37,803 nt of DNA from a virus. This document shows positions 32,191 through 37,803 of the stretch, in pieces; the stretch's first letter is position 1, and every line of letters starts with the position of its first letter. Made by a program: the position numbers and the translations under genes. The notes under the pieces were generated by a model. That model was not told where the DNA came from, searched no databases, and was given only the letters and a program-made list of their open reading frames with translations. The stretch lies in the IMG/VR virus record IMGVR_UViG_3300025132_000011, positions 1 to 37,803 of that record. The stretch is one strand, 5' to 3'.

Positions 32191-32478
32191 TTATTTATTT
32201 CTCCTTTTTATCATTGTGAATATTAATACTGCAAAACCAGCAAGTAGAGCATATGTTGATGGCTCTGGCACTGTAAGTTCCGCAGATAGCCTATAGTCTA
32301 CTTCATCCCAATTATATTGGACTCCTTCGTAAAGTAAACCATCGTACTCATATCTTGCCCATTCTGGCAATGATGGTACATAAAAGTAATTTAAATCAGA
32401 ATTAATACTAATACTTGGATTCCATTCTGGTTCTATGATTAATTCTATTATTTCGGGGTATTCTGTTTCGTGGCTCAT
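32191..32478 (-). CDS. PEP-CTERM sorting-signal protein
   Basis: The 95-residue protein ends with a complete tripartite PEP-CTERM signal: VPEPST at 70-75, a hydrophobic helix at 76-90 (YALLAGFAVLIFTMI) and a basic tail KRRNK at 91-95. In bacteria this signal is cut by exosortase and the protein goes to the cell surface or matrix. Residues 1-69 are acidic and rich in Tyr, Trp and Pro, without the Sec signal peptide that cellular PEP-CTERM proteins carry. The start overlaps the preceding membrane-protein stop (ATGA). It lies in the late arm near the holin-like gene, so it may act at the envelope during lysis or exclusion. Confidence 0.78.
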   Translation of the reverse strand: MSHETEYPEIIELIIEPEWNPSISINSDLNYFYVPSLPEWARYEYDGLLYEGVQYNWDEVDYRLSAELTVPEPSTYALLAGFAVLIFTMIKRRNK

Positions 32479-32639
32479 TTTTTAAATAAAGATGTAAATA
32501 TTGATGCGAATTCTTTGAAAAATTTTTTAATGAAGTTATCTTTTGGTAAGAACATCATTATAATAGATATTATACCAATGTATGCAAATGCCATAGCCAT
32601 CAGGTCATCTTTGTAATTATCTATTATATAACTTATCAT
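32475..32639 (-). CDS. Small single-pass membrane protein
   Basis: The 54-residue protein starts MISYIIDNYKDDL, has one transmembrane helix at about 14-31 (AMAFAYIGIISIIMMFLP) and a basic amphipathic end FIKKFFKEFASIFTSLFKK. It overlaps the preceding and following genes by ATGA, so three genes are translationally linked. Position and topology would suit an accessory holin, antiholin or spanin-like component. No family is recognised. Confidence 0.6.
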   Translation of the reverse strand: MISYIIDNYKDDLMAMAFAYIGIISIIMMFLPKDNFIKKFFKEFASIFTSLFKK

Positions 32640-33523
32640 TGTGTTGGAGATACTGTACTATGAGGTTTTATGTCATCTATTGCTGCTATGCTGTCACTAA
32701 TTGGAGTCTTGACAAAAGGAATCTCAGATGTAGAGTTTGGGGATGTCTTGGTCGATGATTGAGTTTCTTGCACATCTGCACCTGTTTGTTTTGGGGATTG
32801 TTCTTGTGTATCTTCTGTGGTTGATTTCTCGGATTCTGTAGATGATTTATCTTGTTCTGCTTCTTTTTGGTCTGTATCTGATTTCTCTTCTGTAGATGAT
32901 TTACTTTGTTCTGCTTCTGATTCTCCTTTTTCTGATTCAGCTTCCGTTTGTTCTGATTCAGCATCGGAAGGACTATCGGAGGCGCTATCTTGTGAAGAAG
33001 AAGAGGATTCTGGTGTATTGCCCTCTTCAGAAGAAGATGATCCAGAAGTCGATTGTGGTTCGGAAACCTCGACCTTAGTTTCTACTGACTCAACGAAGTC
33101 TGTAGCCTCTGCTATTTGTTCAGCAATTACTTGTTGACCCCAAACATTTAAGGACTGAAAATCAATCATGTTATCAAAGAATTGTGGTATCTCAAATCTT
33201 TCTTCTACCACATCATTTGCAACCTCTGCTACAAAGATCTCAGTCCTAGCTTTAGCTATATCTACTTGTGTAACTGCGGCAGTAGATACTGCAACAGTGC
33301 CAGCAGTCCCAAGTTGAGTTACTTGAGTTACTACAGGCAAATCCTTGATTCTTTCAATTAACGATTTTTTAAGAGCTTTAGCGCCTTCTCTAGCAGACTC
33401 TTCAGCTTGCTTAATACTTTCTTTAATGTCTGAGGAATCAATAGTAGAACTTGTTTCGCCAAGCACTTCAGTGATTGAATCCCTGAGAGTTTGCAGTTCT
33501 TTTCTTGCTTTCCTTTTATCCAT
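32636..33523 (-). CDS. Acidic Ser/Glu-rich protein in the lysis region
   Basis: The 295-residue protein has a charged helical N-terminus (1-60), a weakly hydrophobic Thr/Val/Ala segment near 63-90 that could touch membrane, and a short globular part to about 150. A tail of roughly 140 residues dominated by Ser, Glu, Thr, Gln and Asp follows, with repeats such as EAEQSKSSTEE / EAEQDKSSTES. The tail is probably disordered and highly acidic, in contrast to the lysine-rich proteins nearby. Function unknown. Confidence 0.6.
   Translation of the reverse strand: MDKRKARKELQTLRDSITEVLGETSSTIDSSDIKESIKQAEESAREGAKALKKSLIERIKDLPVVTQVTQLGTAGTVAVSTAAVTQVDIAKARTEIFVAEVANDVVEERFEIPQFFDNMIDFQSLNVWGQQVIAEQIAEATDFVESVETKVEVSEPQSTSGSSSSEEGNTPESSSSSQDSASDSPSDAESEQTEAESEKGESEAEQSKSSTEEKSDTDQKEAEQDKSSTESEKSTTEDTQEQSPKQTGADVQETQSSTKTSPNSTSEIPFVKTPISDSIAAIDDIKPHSTVSPTQ
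32834..32918. repeat. Imperfect 31-bp direct repeat in the acidic gene
   Basis: TTCTGTAGATGATTTA plus the next 15 bases at 32834-32864 recurs at 32888-32918 with two adjacent differences (54-bp period). It encodes the duplicated EAEQ-x-KSSTE peptide and indicates recent expansion of the acidic tail. Confidence 0.7.
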
Positions 33524-33542
33524 TTACATTTACAACTCATAA

Positions 33543-33950
33543 TTATTTACTTACTGCTGCTGATCCGAAATAAAATGAAATGATGCTTATTATCGCAGTC
33601 TTAATTTCACCTAATATAACATATCCATGTAAAGTCTCATAGTTTGTACCTTTAATAAAACCAAACCATTTACTATACTCAGAAGCTACAGTAACTCCCT
33701 CTTCACTATGTGCTAATATGAATGGAGCTATAACCACACCAAATAACACTGTTAATACTATAATTCGTCTTGTCCAAGCACCAAAGGAATCTACCCTTTT
33801 TGCTGCTGCATCTGCACTTTCATCTGATGCTTTTTGTTTTTTAATCAAGCCTTCGGTAATTGCTGCTTGATTTTGAACCATTGTTCCAACTAGCTTAAAT
33901 ATAAAGCCTGAGAACCCACCTCCTAGCATTGCTATTAATTCTGTACTCAT
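33543..33950 (-). CDS. Holin-like protein with three membrane segments
   Basis: The 135-residue protein has hydrophobic segments at about 5-24 (LIAMLGGGFSGFIFKLVG), 63-81 (IIVLTVLFGVVIAPFILAH) and 112-130 (TAIISIISFYFGSAAVS), separated by a charged helix with KRVDSFGAWTRR. This matches the 3-TM holin family also seen in gene-transfer agents. It would open the inner membrane to release the muralytic enzyme, here encoded far away at 11.4 kb. The start overlaps the basic gene upstream by 4 nt. Confidence 0.72.
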   Translation of the reverse strand: MSTELIAMLGGGFSGFIFKLVGTMVQNQAAITEGLIKKQKASDESADAAAKRVDSFGAWTRRIIVLTVLFGVVIAPFILAHSEEGVTVASEYSKWFGFIKGTNYETLHGYVILGEIKTAIISIISFYFGSAAVSK

Positions 33951-34147
33951 ACTTCTAACTCCTCTCTATCTGGGAAGTCACGATAATCTTTAGTCATGTA
34001 TGACTCTTTATCTTCTTCTGATCTATTATCACTAAGTCCTAACTGTGTTCTTTTTTCAGCTATTGCTTTTTGAATTTTTTTTGCAGGTTTTTGTATTTTT
34101 GCTCTGGCTTTTTTTAAGGCTTTAACTCCTTGTGCTATCTTGCTCAT
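33947..34147 (-). CDS. Small protein, basic head and acidic tail
   Basis: The 66-residue protein has about 40 residues of Lys/Ala-rich helix (ALKKARAKIQKPAKKIQKAI), then an acidic end (SEEDKESYMTKDYRDFPDRE). The bipolar charge suits a nucleic-acid binding helix. It overlaps both neighbours by 4 nt. Family not recognised. Confidence 0.55.
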   Translation of the reverse strand: MSKIAQGVKALKKARAKIQKPAKKIQKAIAEKRTQLGLSDNRSEEDKESYMTKDYRDFPDREELEV

Positions 34148-34380
34148 AATTTCCTCCTGTGTTGATATGGTATTTTTTTGCTACTTGTTTTTGTTCGTTT
34201 AAATTTTGCTTTCTCTGCCGAAGACATTTCTGATTGAGTCTTTGGAGTTTTTGAGCTAATTCTCTTCGATGGTCTACAAGCTGGATATCCTCTGCTACTT
34301 CCTTTTGCTGATTTTCTTCCACAAGGTTTACCTGTTTTTACATCTACCCATTTCTCTTGATGCCATCTTCTTAGACTCAT
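34144..34380 (-). CDS. DUF5872-like small basic protein
   Basis: The 78-residue protein contains EKWVDVKTGKPCGRK, then GYPACRPSKRISSKTPKT and SSAEKAKFKRTKTSSKKIPY. I recognise this arrangement as the DUF5872-type family found in phages and giant viruses. Two conserved Cys in C-G-R and C-R-P contexts may bind metal. The biochemical role is unknown. It overlaps both neighbours by 4 nt within a run of tiny basic genes. Confidence 0.68.
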   Translation of the reverse strand: MSLRRWHQEKWVDVKTGKPCGRKSAKGSSRGYPACRPSKRISSKTPKTQSEMSSAEKAKFKRTKTSSKKIPYQHRRKL

Positions 34381-34544
34381 ACCTTCTTTCTCTTACTATA
34401 CCCAGGGGCAGTTTTCTTTTTTCCTCCAGGACCCTTTACTTGTCCTTTACATACACGAACTGCATATGAGTTAGCATAAGCTGATGGGTATACATCATAC
34501 TTTCTTTTGGCTGCTGCCTTACCTCTTGGACATAATTTACCCAT
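34377..34544 (-). CDS. 55-residue basic phage protein
   Basis: The protein starts MGKLCPRGKAAAKRKYDVYP and continues SAYANSYAVRVCKG, ending in a Lys/Gly-rich tail. I recall many phage and virome proteins of this form. The CPRGKAAAKRK and AYAN elements are the conserved core, and two Cys (5 and 32) could coordinate metal. The start shares a base with the upstream stop (TAATG) and the stop overlaps the next ATG. Function unknown. Confidence 0.65.
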   Translation of the reverse strand: MGKLCPRGKAAAKRKYDVYPSAYANSYAVRVCKGQVKGPGGKKKTAPGYSKRKKV

Positions 34545-34651
34545 TACACTTTTCTCCTTCTTAATACTTTAAAGTCAGCGCCTGTTATTTTGTTTCTTGG
34601 ATGCGCCACACGAGCAATTTTTTTTTGTTTTTGACTTAGTTTTTTTTTCAT
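34544..34651 (-). CDS. 35-residue basic phage protein
   Basis: The protein begins MKKKLSQKQKKIARVAHPRN and ends KITGADFKVLRRRKV. The K-I-A-x-V-A-x-P-R-x-K-I-T-G-x-D-F pattern is one I recall from many small-genome phages, which supports a real gene despite its size. It is 3 nt downstream of the DUF6321-like gene and overlaps the next start. It is probably nucleic-acid binding, judged by charge. Confidence 0.65.
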   Translation of the reverse strand: MKKKLSQKQKKIARVAHPRNKITGADFKVLRRRKV

Positions 34652-34654
34652 AGA

Positions 34655-34891
34655 TTAACACTTCCACCTTCTAAGTGCTAATGCCTTGCGAGTAGGTCTA
34701 CCTTTTTTGTCTCTCATAGGACCTTTTACACCAGACATTCTAGCACAAAATGATTTCTTTCTTGCCTTAGCCTTACCTTTAGGATTCTTAGAAGTAACTG
34801 GTGGTTTTAAATTAGCACCAGTCTTGCGCTTGAAATAAGCACGACCTGCCGCAGTTAAACCGCCTTTTTTACTTTTGTGAATCTTTCTCAT
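34655..34891 (-). CDS. DUF6321-like basic protein
   Basis: The 78-residue protein carries KKGGLTAAGRAYFKRKTGA, then LKPPVTSKNPKGKAKARKKS, FCARMSGVKGP and a closing GRPTRKALALRRWKC. These are the features I associate with DUF6321, found in phages and giant viruses. It is strongly basic with two conserved Cys. The role is unknown; structural DNA binding is plausible. It overlaps the upstream membrane-protein gene by 23 nt. Confidence 0.72.
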   Translation of the reverse strand: MRKIHKSKKGGLTAAGRAYFKRKTGANLKPPVTSKNPKGKAKARKKSFCARMSGVKGPMRDKKGRPTRKALALRRWKC

Positions 34892-35045
34892 TAAATTCTT
34901 TTAGTAGTTTAAGAATTGATAGGACTAAAAATACCATTGTAGCACACCCTACAACCATGCTAATTAGTTGATTAATCTCCTGTAATCCTAAACAAGCAAA
35001 AAAACCTGCTGATCCCATTGCTACTCTTGCAGTCATTTCTTCCAT
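34869..35045 (-). CDS. Small membrane protein
   Basis: The 58-residue protein starts MEEMTARVAMGSAGFFACLG and has a transmembrane helix around 29-48 (SMVVGCATMVFLVLSILKLL), with a weaker hydrophobic segment near 9-22. It overlaps the DUF6321-like gene by 23 nt. The small size and membrane segments resemble class II holins or antiholins, but the main holin candidate is at 33.5 kb. Family not recognised. Confidence 0.58.
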   Translation of the reverse strand: MEEMTARVAMGSAGFFACLGLQEINQLISMVVGCATMVFLVLSILKLLKEFNEKDSQK

Positions 35046-35049
35046 TTTA

Positions 35050-35301
35050 TTATGTTTTAAATTTTACTGATGTTTTAAGTGAACTAATTTCATCATCTGT
35101 TAAATGGCTATAATGAATAATATTTAATGCCCACTTTCCATTAGATAATTCTAGTGGGTAAGTTTTATATCGAGTAGCTCCATCTCCTCTAAAATATGGC
35201 AAGTTACAAGCAGATCCTTCAGCTTCAGCACGATCTAGTGCTGATTCAAAATCATCAAATACTAAATATCCTACTATTGGCTCTCCTTCTTCTGTGTTCA
35301 T
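35050..35301 (-). CDS. Hypothetical small protein after receptor-binding gene
   Basis: The 83-residue acidic, soluble protein (start MNTEEGEPIVGYLVFDDFES) ends with a helix LTDDEISSLKTSVKFKT. It begins 1 nt after the receptor-binding protein stop, as tail-fibre chaperones often do, but I see no chaperone family signature. Confidence 0.55.
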   Translation of the reverse strand: MNTEEGEPIVGYLVFDDFESALDRAEAEGSACNLPYFRGDGATRYKTYPLELSNGKWALNIIHYSHLTDDEISSLKTSVKFKT

Positions 35302-35302
35302 A

Positions 35303-36823
35303 TTAATAAATAGTATAATAATTGTTTATTTCTTGTCTAATGTCAGCAATATCTGACTCTATATCTGAATCAAATATAATAACCTCATCTACTTTACCAA
35401 TTGCACTTCTATCCCTTCTTACCGTATTGCCAAAGTTAGAAGCCATAATTCTTAAATCATCGGCACTATCAGTAAGAACTAATGTATCATTATTAGATAC
35501 TGGAGTAGCATTATTGGCATAAGCCTTTAGTGTATGATCTCCGTCACCATCTGGTCCTACACAAGTTCCAGCAACTGAAATTCTATCTCCCGGAGTGTAG
35601 CTAATGGTTGGAGCACCAGAATTTACGGTAGCACTGCCGCTAGTTTCATTGTTAAGAGAAAATGAGTCAGAGCTTAAAGTAACATTTAAGCCAATAGTGC
35701 CTTGATTTAATGTAGGAACATTTCTATTTGCACCAATTAATGTTGCAAGTTGTGTTGTAGTATAAGCATCATCTACTTTTCCTACCCAAATTAAACCAAA
35801 ATTATTACCCAAGTCCGTAGTTTGAATATCATCAATTACTAAATTTCTAGCATTAGGTTCAGATCCCCCAACTATTTCTTGCATAAAGACTCCAGTAAAA
35901 GCTCCATCGCTTATAATAAGAGGCTGAAGGGATGCACTTGTCTGTGTGGCATTTTTACCATTACCACTTTGGTCGTACCAAGTATCTACGAATCCATTTA
36001 TGTTTTGACCAGTAAAAGCATTTACAGTTCCAACTTTTGTAGCATTGGCAGCTGTGCCACTACCAGTATCTAGCCAATTGCTATTGTCTGCGCCATCACC
36101 AGCAAAAATATGCTCACCACTATTTATATTAATATTTAATAAAGCTCCAGTAGTCCTAAAGCCTATTCTGTTGATTGTAAAATCGTCTGTATCGCTACTA
36201 GTTTTAGTAGCTACAGCAGCTCCATCAATAGTTAGTGTATAATTGCCAGAACCATCTCTAGCAAAAATCATACTATACTTACGATATAATTCAAGAGGTG
36301 TAGATAAAGCAGAAAATACTCTTACCCCAGAAGCTACTCTAAATTTGCACTCATTAGCTTTTGTAAAAGTGAGTAAATCATCTCCATTAGTATCTTGAAA
36401 TATCCTAGTATCGTTAGTGTGAAAAGCATCAGCGGTAAACACTACATCAAAAGATATTGTAAAAGCTCCACTTAATGTAATACTAGTGTTGAAATAATTA
36501 TTCGTACTACCACCAGGGAAATGGGCAGCATTATTATATAAATCTAATATATCTTGACCTATAACAAATTGTTCCACTCCTCCAGATTCTATAGCACTAG
36601 CTGAGAAATCGTCTGTTGCATCATCTCTAGGTCTACGAACCGTTACAACTCTGCTGTTCATTGCACCAATGTCTCTCAATGAATAAGCAGCCGCAGCACC
36701 ACCAAATCTACGAGCTATTCCTAGATCTGTATATTCTCCACTAGAACCAGAAAGTAGATTCCATCCACCACCCAAGTTACCCTTAAGTTGACTAGAGCCT
36801 GATGCTAGTTTCTCTGAAGACAT
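35303..36823 (-). CDS. Receptor-binding tail protein with nested lectin-like domains
   Basis: The 506-residue protein contains the two signature parts of the arabinofuranosidase-B-like (ArabFuran-catal) module often used by phage tails: AAAAYSLRDIG plus VRRPRDDATDDF (43-75) and GFVDTWYDQSGNGKNATQ (277-294). Between them lies a concanavalin/LamG-like beta region (about 95-260: HFPGGSTNNYF, AFTISFDVVFT, YTLTIDGAAVA). A second such region follows (300-506), with VDEVIIFDSDIES at the end. Sugar binding on the host surface is the likely job; hydrolytic activity is not assured. Confidence 0.75.
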   Translation of the reverse strand: MSSEKLASGSSQLKGNLGGGWNLLSGSSGEYTDLGIARRFGGAAAAYSLRDIGAMNSRVVTVRRPRDDATDDFSASAIESGGVEQFVIGQDILDLYNNAAHFPGGSTNNYFNTSITLSGAFTISFDVVFTADAFHTNDTRIFQDTNGDDLLTFTKANECKFRVASGVRVFSALSTPLELYRKYSMIFARDGSGNYTLTIDGAAVATKTSSDTDDFTINRIGFRTTGALLNININSGEHIFAGDGADNSNWLDTGSGTAANATKVGTVNAFTGQNINGFVDTWYDQSGNGKNATQTSASLQPLIISDGAFTGVFMQEIVGGSEPNARNLVIDDIQTTDLGNNFGLIWVGKVDDAYTTTQLATLIGANRNVPTLNQGTIGLNVTLSSDSFSLNNETSGSATVNSGAPTISYTPGDRISVAGTCVGPDGDGDHTLKAYANNATPVSNNDTLVLTDSADDLRIMASNFGNTVRRDRSAIGKVDEVIIFDSDIESDIADIRQEINNYYTIY

Positions 36824-36825
36824 TA

Positions 36826-37185
36826 TTAGTTAGTAAATTCAGATGATTGTATAACAGAAGTTGTAGAACCAGTTCTTACAAATTTAGCATCCTCTGCGGC
36901 TTTTTTACTCCATGTATAAGAGCGACCTGCATAGAGTCTGTGACCATAATTTGCATTAGGAGTAGTTCCATCGTATGTTACAAATGCATCTGCATCTTGT
37001 ACATCTATTACAACAAACTTTGTTAATGAATCAAATGTAGTTGCTCCAGCAGTGTTACTACCATCATTAATTGTAGAGTCAGCAAGTATTGTGTGAGCAG
37101 CACTTGTGCTATCTACCTCCATTTTCCTGATTGTAGTTCCCTGTGTAGGATTTGGGTATAAGTTAGTTACGAATGAATTAGGCAT
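36826..37185 (-). CDS. Small beta-rich virion protein
   Basis: The 119-residue protein includes FVVIDVQDADAFVTYDGTTP and GHRLYAGRSYTWSKKAAEDA, a combination I recall from short structural proteins near the neck or tail of marine phages. It is probably an all-beta virion protein such as a head fibre or tail spike base. It lies 2 nt after the connector and 2 nt before the receptor-binding gene. Confidence 0.62.
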   Translation of the reverse strand: MPNSFVTNLYPNPTQGTTIRKMEVDSTSAAHTILADSTINDGSNTAGATTFDSLTKFVVIDVQDADAFVTYDGTTPNANYGHRLYAGRSYTWSKKAAEDAKFVRTGSTTSVIQSSEFTN

Positions 37186-37187
37186 GA

Positions 37188-37803
37188 TTATCTAAGTGTT
37201 CTATTGATATGAGTGGATATTTTCCGATTTAGAGAATTGTTATTATTTATTATATCAATTCGTTCAAGCTCTGATGCGAGGAACAAATCTGCTTTTTGTT
37301 CTTCCATGTCTGCTTTATCTAGCTGACCATCCATTCTAAGGAAATCGGCATACACAGAATGAGCTGTATAATTAAAAAATTCTGATGGGATTTGAGACCC
37401 AGATGTAAGAGAAGATATAACAACACCAGTTGTTTGATCTACTATGGGTTTTTTGTAAGTAACATAAACCTCGTCAAGATTTTCTGCATTAAGAACATTT
37501 GCTCCATTACTATCTACATAAAAATCATATTCTGTAGCAGATCTATTTAGAAATGATCTGTCTTTATGTATTCTCATGAAATCATTAATTTTTTGTTTTG
37601 ATTGTCTAGTATCACCAGAACTAGTGTAATCATGTGTTTCATCATATAGAACCACTTGTGCAGCGGATGTTCTTAATGTGCCACCTAAATTTGAAACATC
37701 GCCCCAATCTAATACATCTGCGGGTGAAGCTCTATTTTCGGTATCTTGTTGTGTAGCGAATGTAATGCCACCTGAAAGAGTCACTACTTCTGTGGATAAA
37801 TTA
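37188..37803 (-). CDS. Head-tail connector / adaptor-like protein, C-terminal part
   Basis: This is the continuation of the gene that starts at 422 and leaves the window at position 1. The frame is open from the right edge and a Met at 37784 is internal, not the start. It contains DYTSSGDTRQSKQKINDFMR and an acidic-basic helical end (LRMDGQLDKADMEEQKADLF) common in connector-type proteins. On the closed circle the protein is 329 residues. Confidence 0.72.
   Translation of the reverse strand, partial: NLSTEVVTLSGGITFATQQDTENRASPADVLDWGDVSNLGGTLRTSAAQVVLYDETHDYTSSGDTRQSKQKINDFMRIHKDRSFLNRSATEYDFYVDSNGANVLNAENLDEVYVTYKKPIVDQTTGVVISSLTSGSQIPSEFFNYTAHSVYADFLRMDGQLDKADMEEQKADLFLASELERIDIINNNNSLNRKISTHINRTLR
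37756..37803. repeat. Terminal direct repeat, right copy
   Basis: Exact copy of positions 1-48. Removing it gives a 37,755-bp closed genome with an intact gene across the junction. Confidence 0.9.

Noticed and set aside
32817-33137. Acidic 106-codon plus-strand frame
   Set aside because: It is the antisense of the Ser/Glu repeat region, open only because of the repetitive composition.
1-37803. CRISPR arrays, insertion sequences, integrase or attachment sites
   Set aside because: No spaced repeat array, transposase, recombinase or tRNA-derived att sequence was seen on either strand.

Overview
The window is a complete small dsDNA phage genome, most likely a short-tailed podovirus-like virus. 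The first 48 bases (1-48) recur exactly as the last 48 (37756-37803), and one gene reads in frame across that join, so the unique genome is a 37,755-bp circle (or circularly permuted / terminally redundant molecule) cut inside a head-tail connector gene. It is AT-rich, with dense 1-4 nt gene overlaps, very small genes and no tRNA, integrase, repressor, RNA polymerase or DNA polymerase that I can recognise. This resembles the lean podoviruses of streamlined aquatic bacteria (pelagiphage / methylophage type), a comparison made from memory and not tested. One late protein carries a C-terminal PEP-CTERM sorting signal, which points to a Gram-negative host with an exosortase system (for example Verrucomicrobiota, Planctomycetota or methylotrophic Betaproteobacteria).

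Layout: two opposed transcription arms leave a control region at about 9.19-9.82 kb and meet at a strong terminator at 18.07 kb. The control region holds back-to-back promoters built on one palindromic -35 (TTGACAGTCAA), a nested structured RNA, a candidate ~73-nt small RNA with its own promoter and terminator, an AT tract, and four 10-bp iteron-like repeats.

Early/middle arm (+, 9.8-18.0 kb): small unknown proteins, a zinc-ribbon protein, a lytic transglycosylase, a RecB/Cas4-like nuclease, a cytosine-C5 methyltransferase whose two halves lie in different frames, an endonuclease VII relative, an ERF single-strand annealing protein, a nucleotide-modification-associated protein, a DnaB-type helicase and a second PD-(D/E)XK-like protein. 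The set suggests recombination-coupled replication that borrows the host polymerase.

Late arm (-, from 9.2 kb down through position 1, across the join, then 37.8 down to 18.1 kb): small and large terminase, portal, scaffold, SU10-type major capsid protein, putative decoration protein, connector, receptor-binding protein with nested lectin-like domains, a run of very small basic proteins, a 3-TM holin-like protein, an acidic Ser/Glu-rich protein, the PEP-CTERM protein, two lysine-rich histone-like proteins, tail proteins, and finally a 2596-residue polyvalent protein. That giant combines an ADP-ribosyltransferase-like region, a second C5 methyltransferase, a zincin-like region and a PLxRF-type C-terminus, and is probably packaged in the virion and delivered with the DNA.

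The most unusual items are the polyvalent giant, the phage-borne PEP-CTERM protein, the two-frame methyltransferase, and the compact RNA/promoter architecture of the control region.
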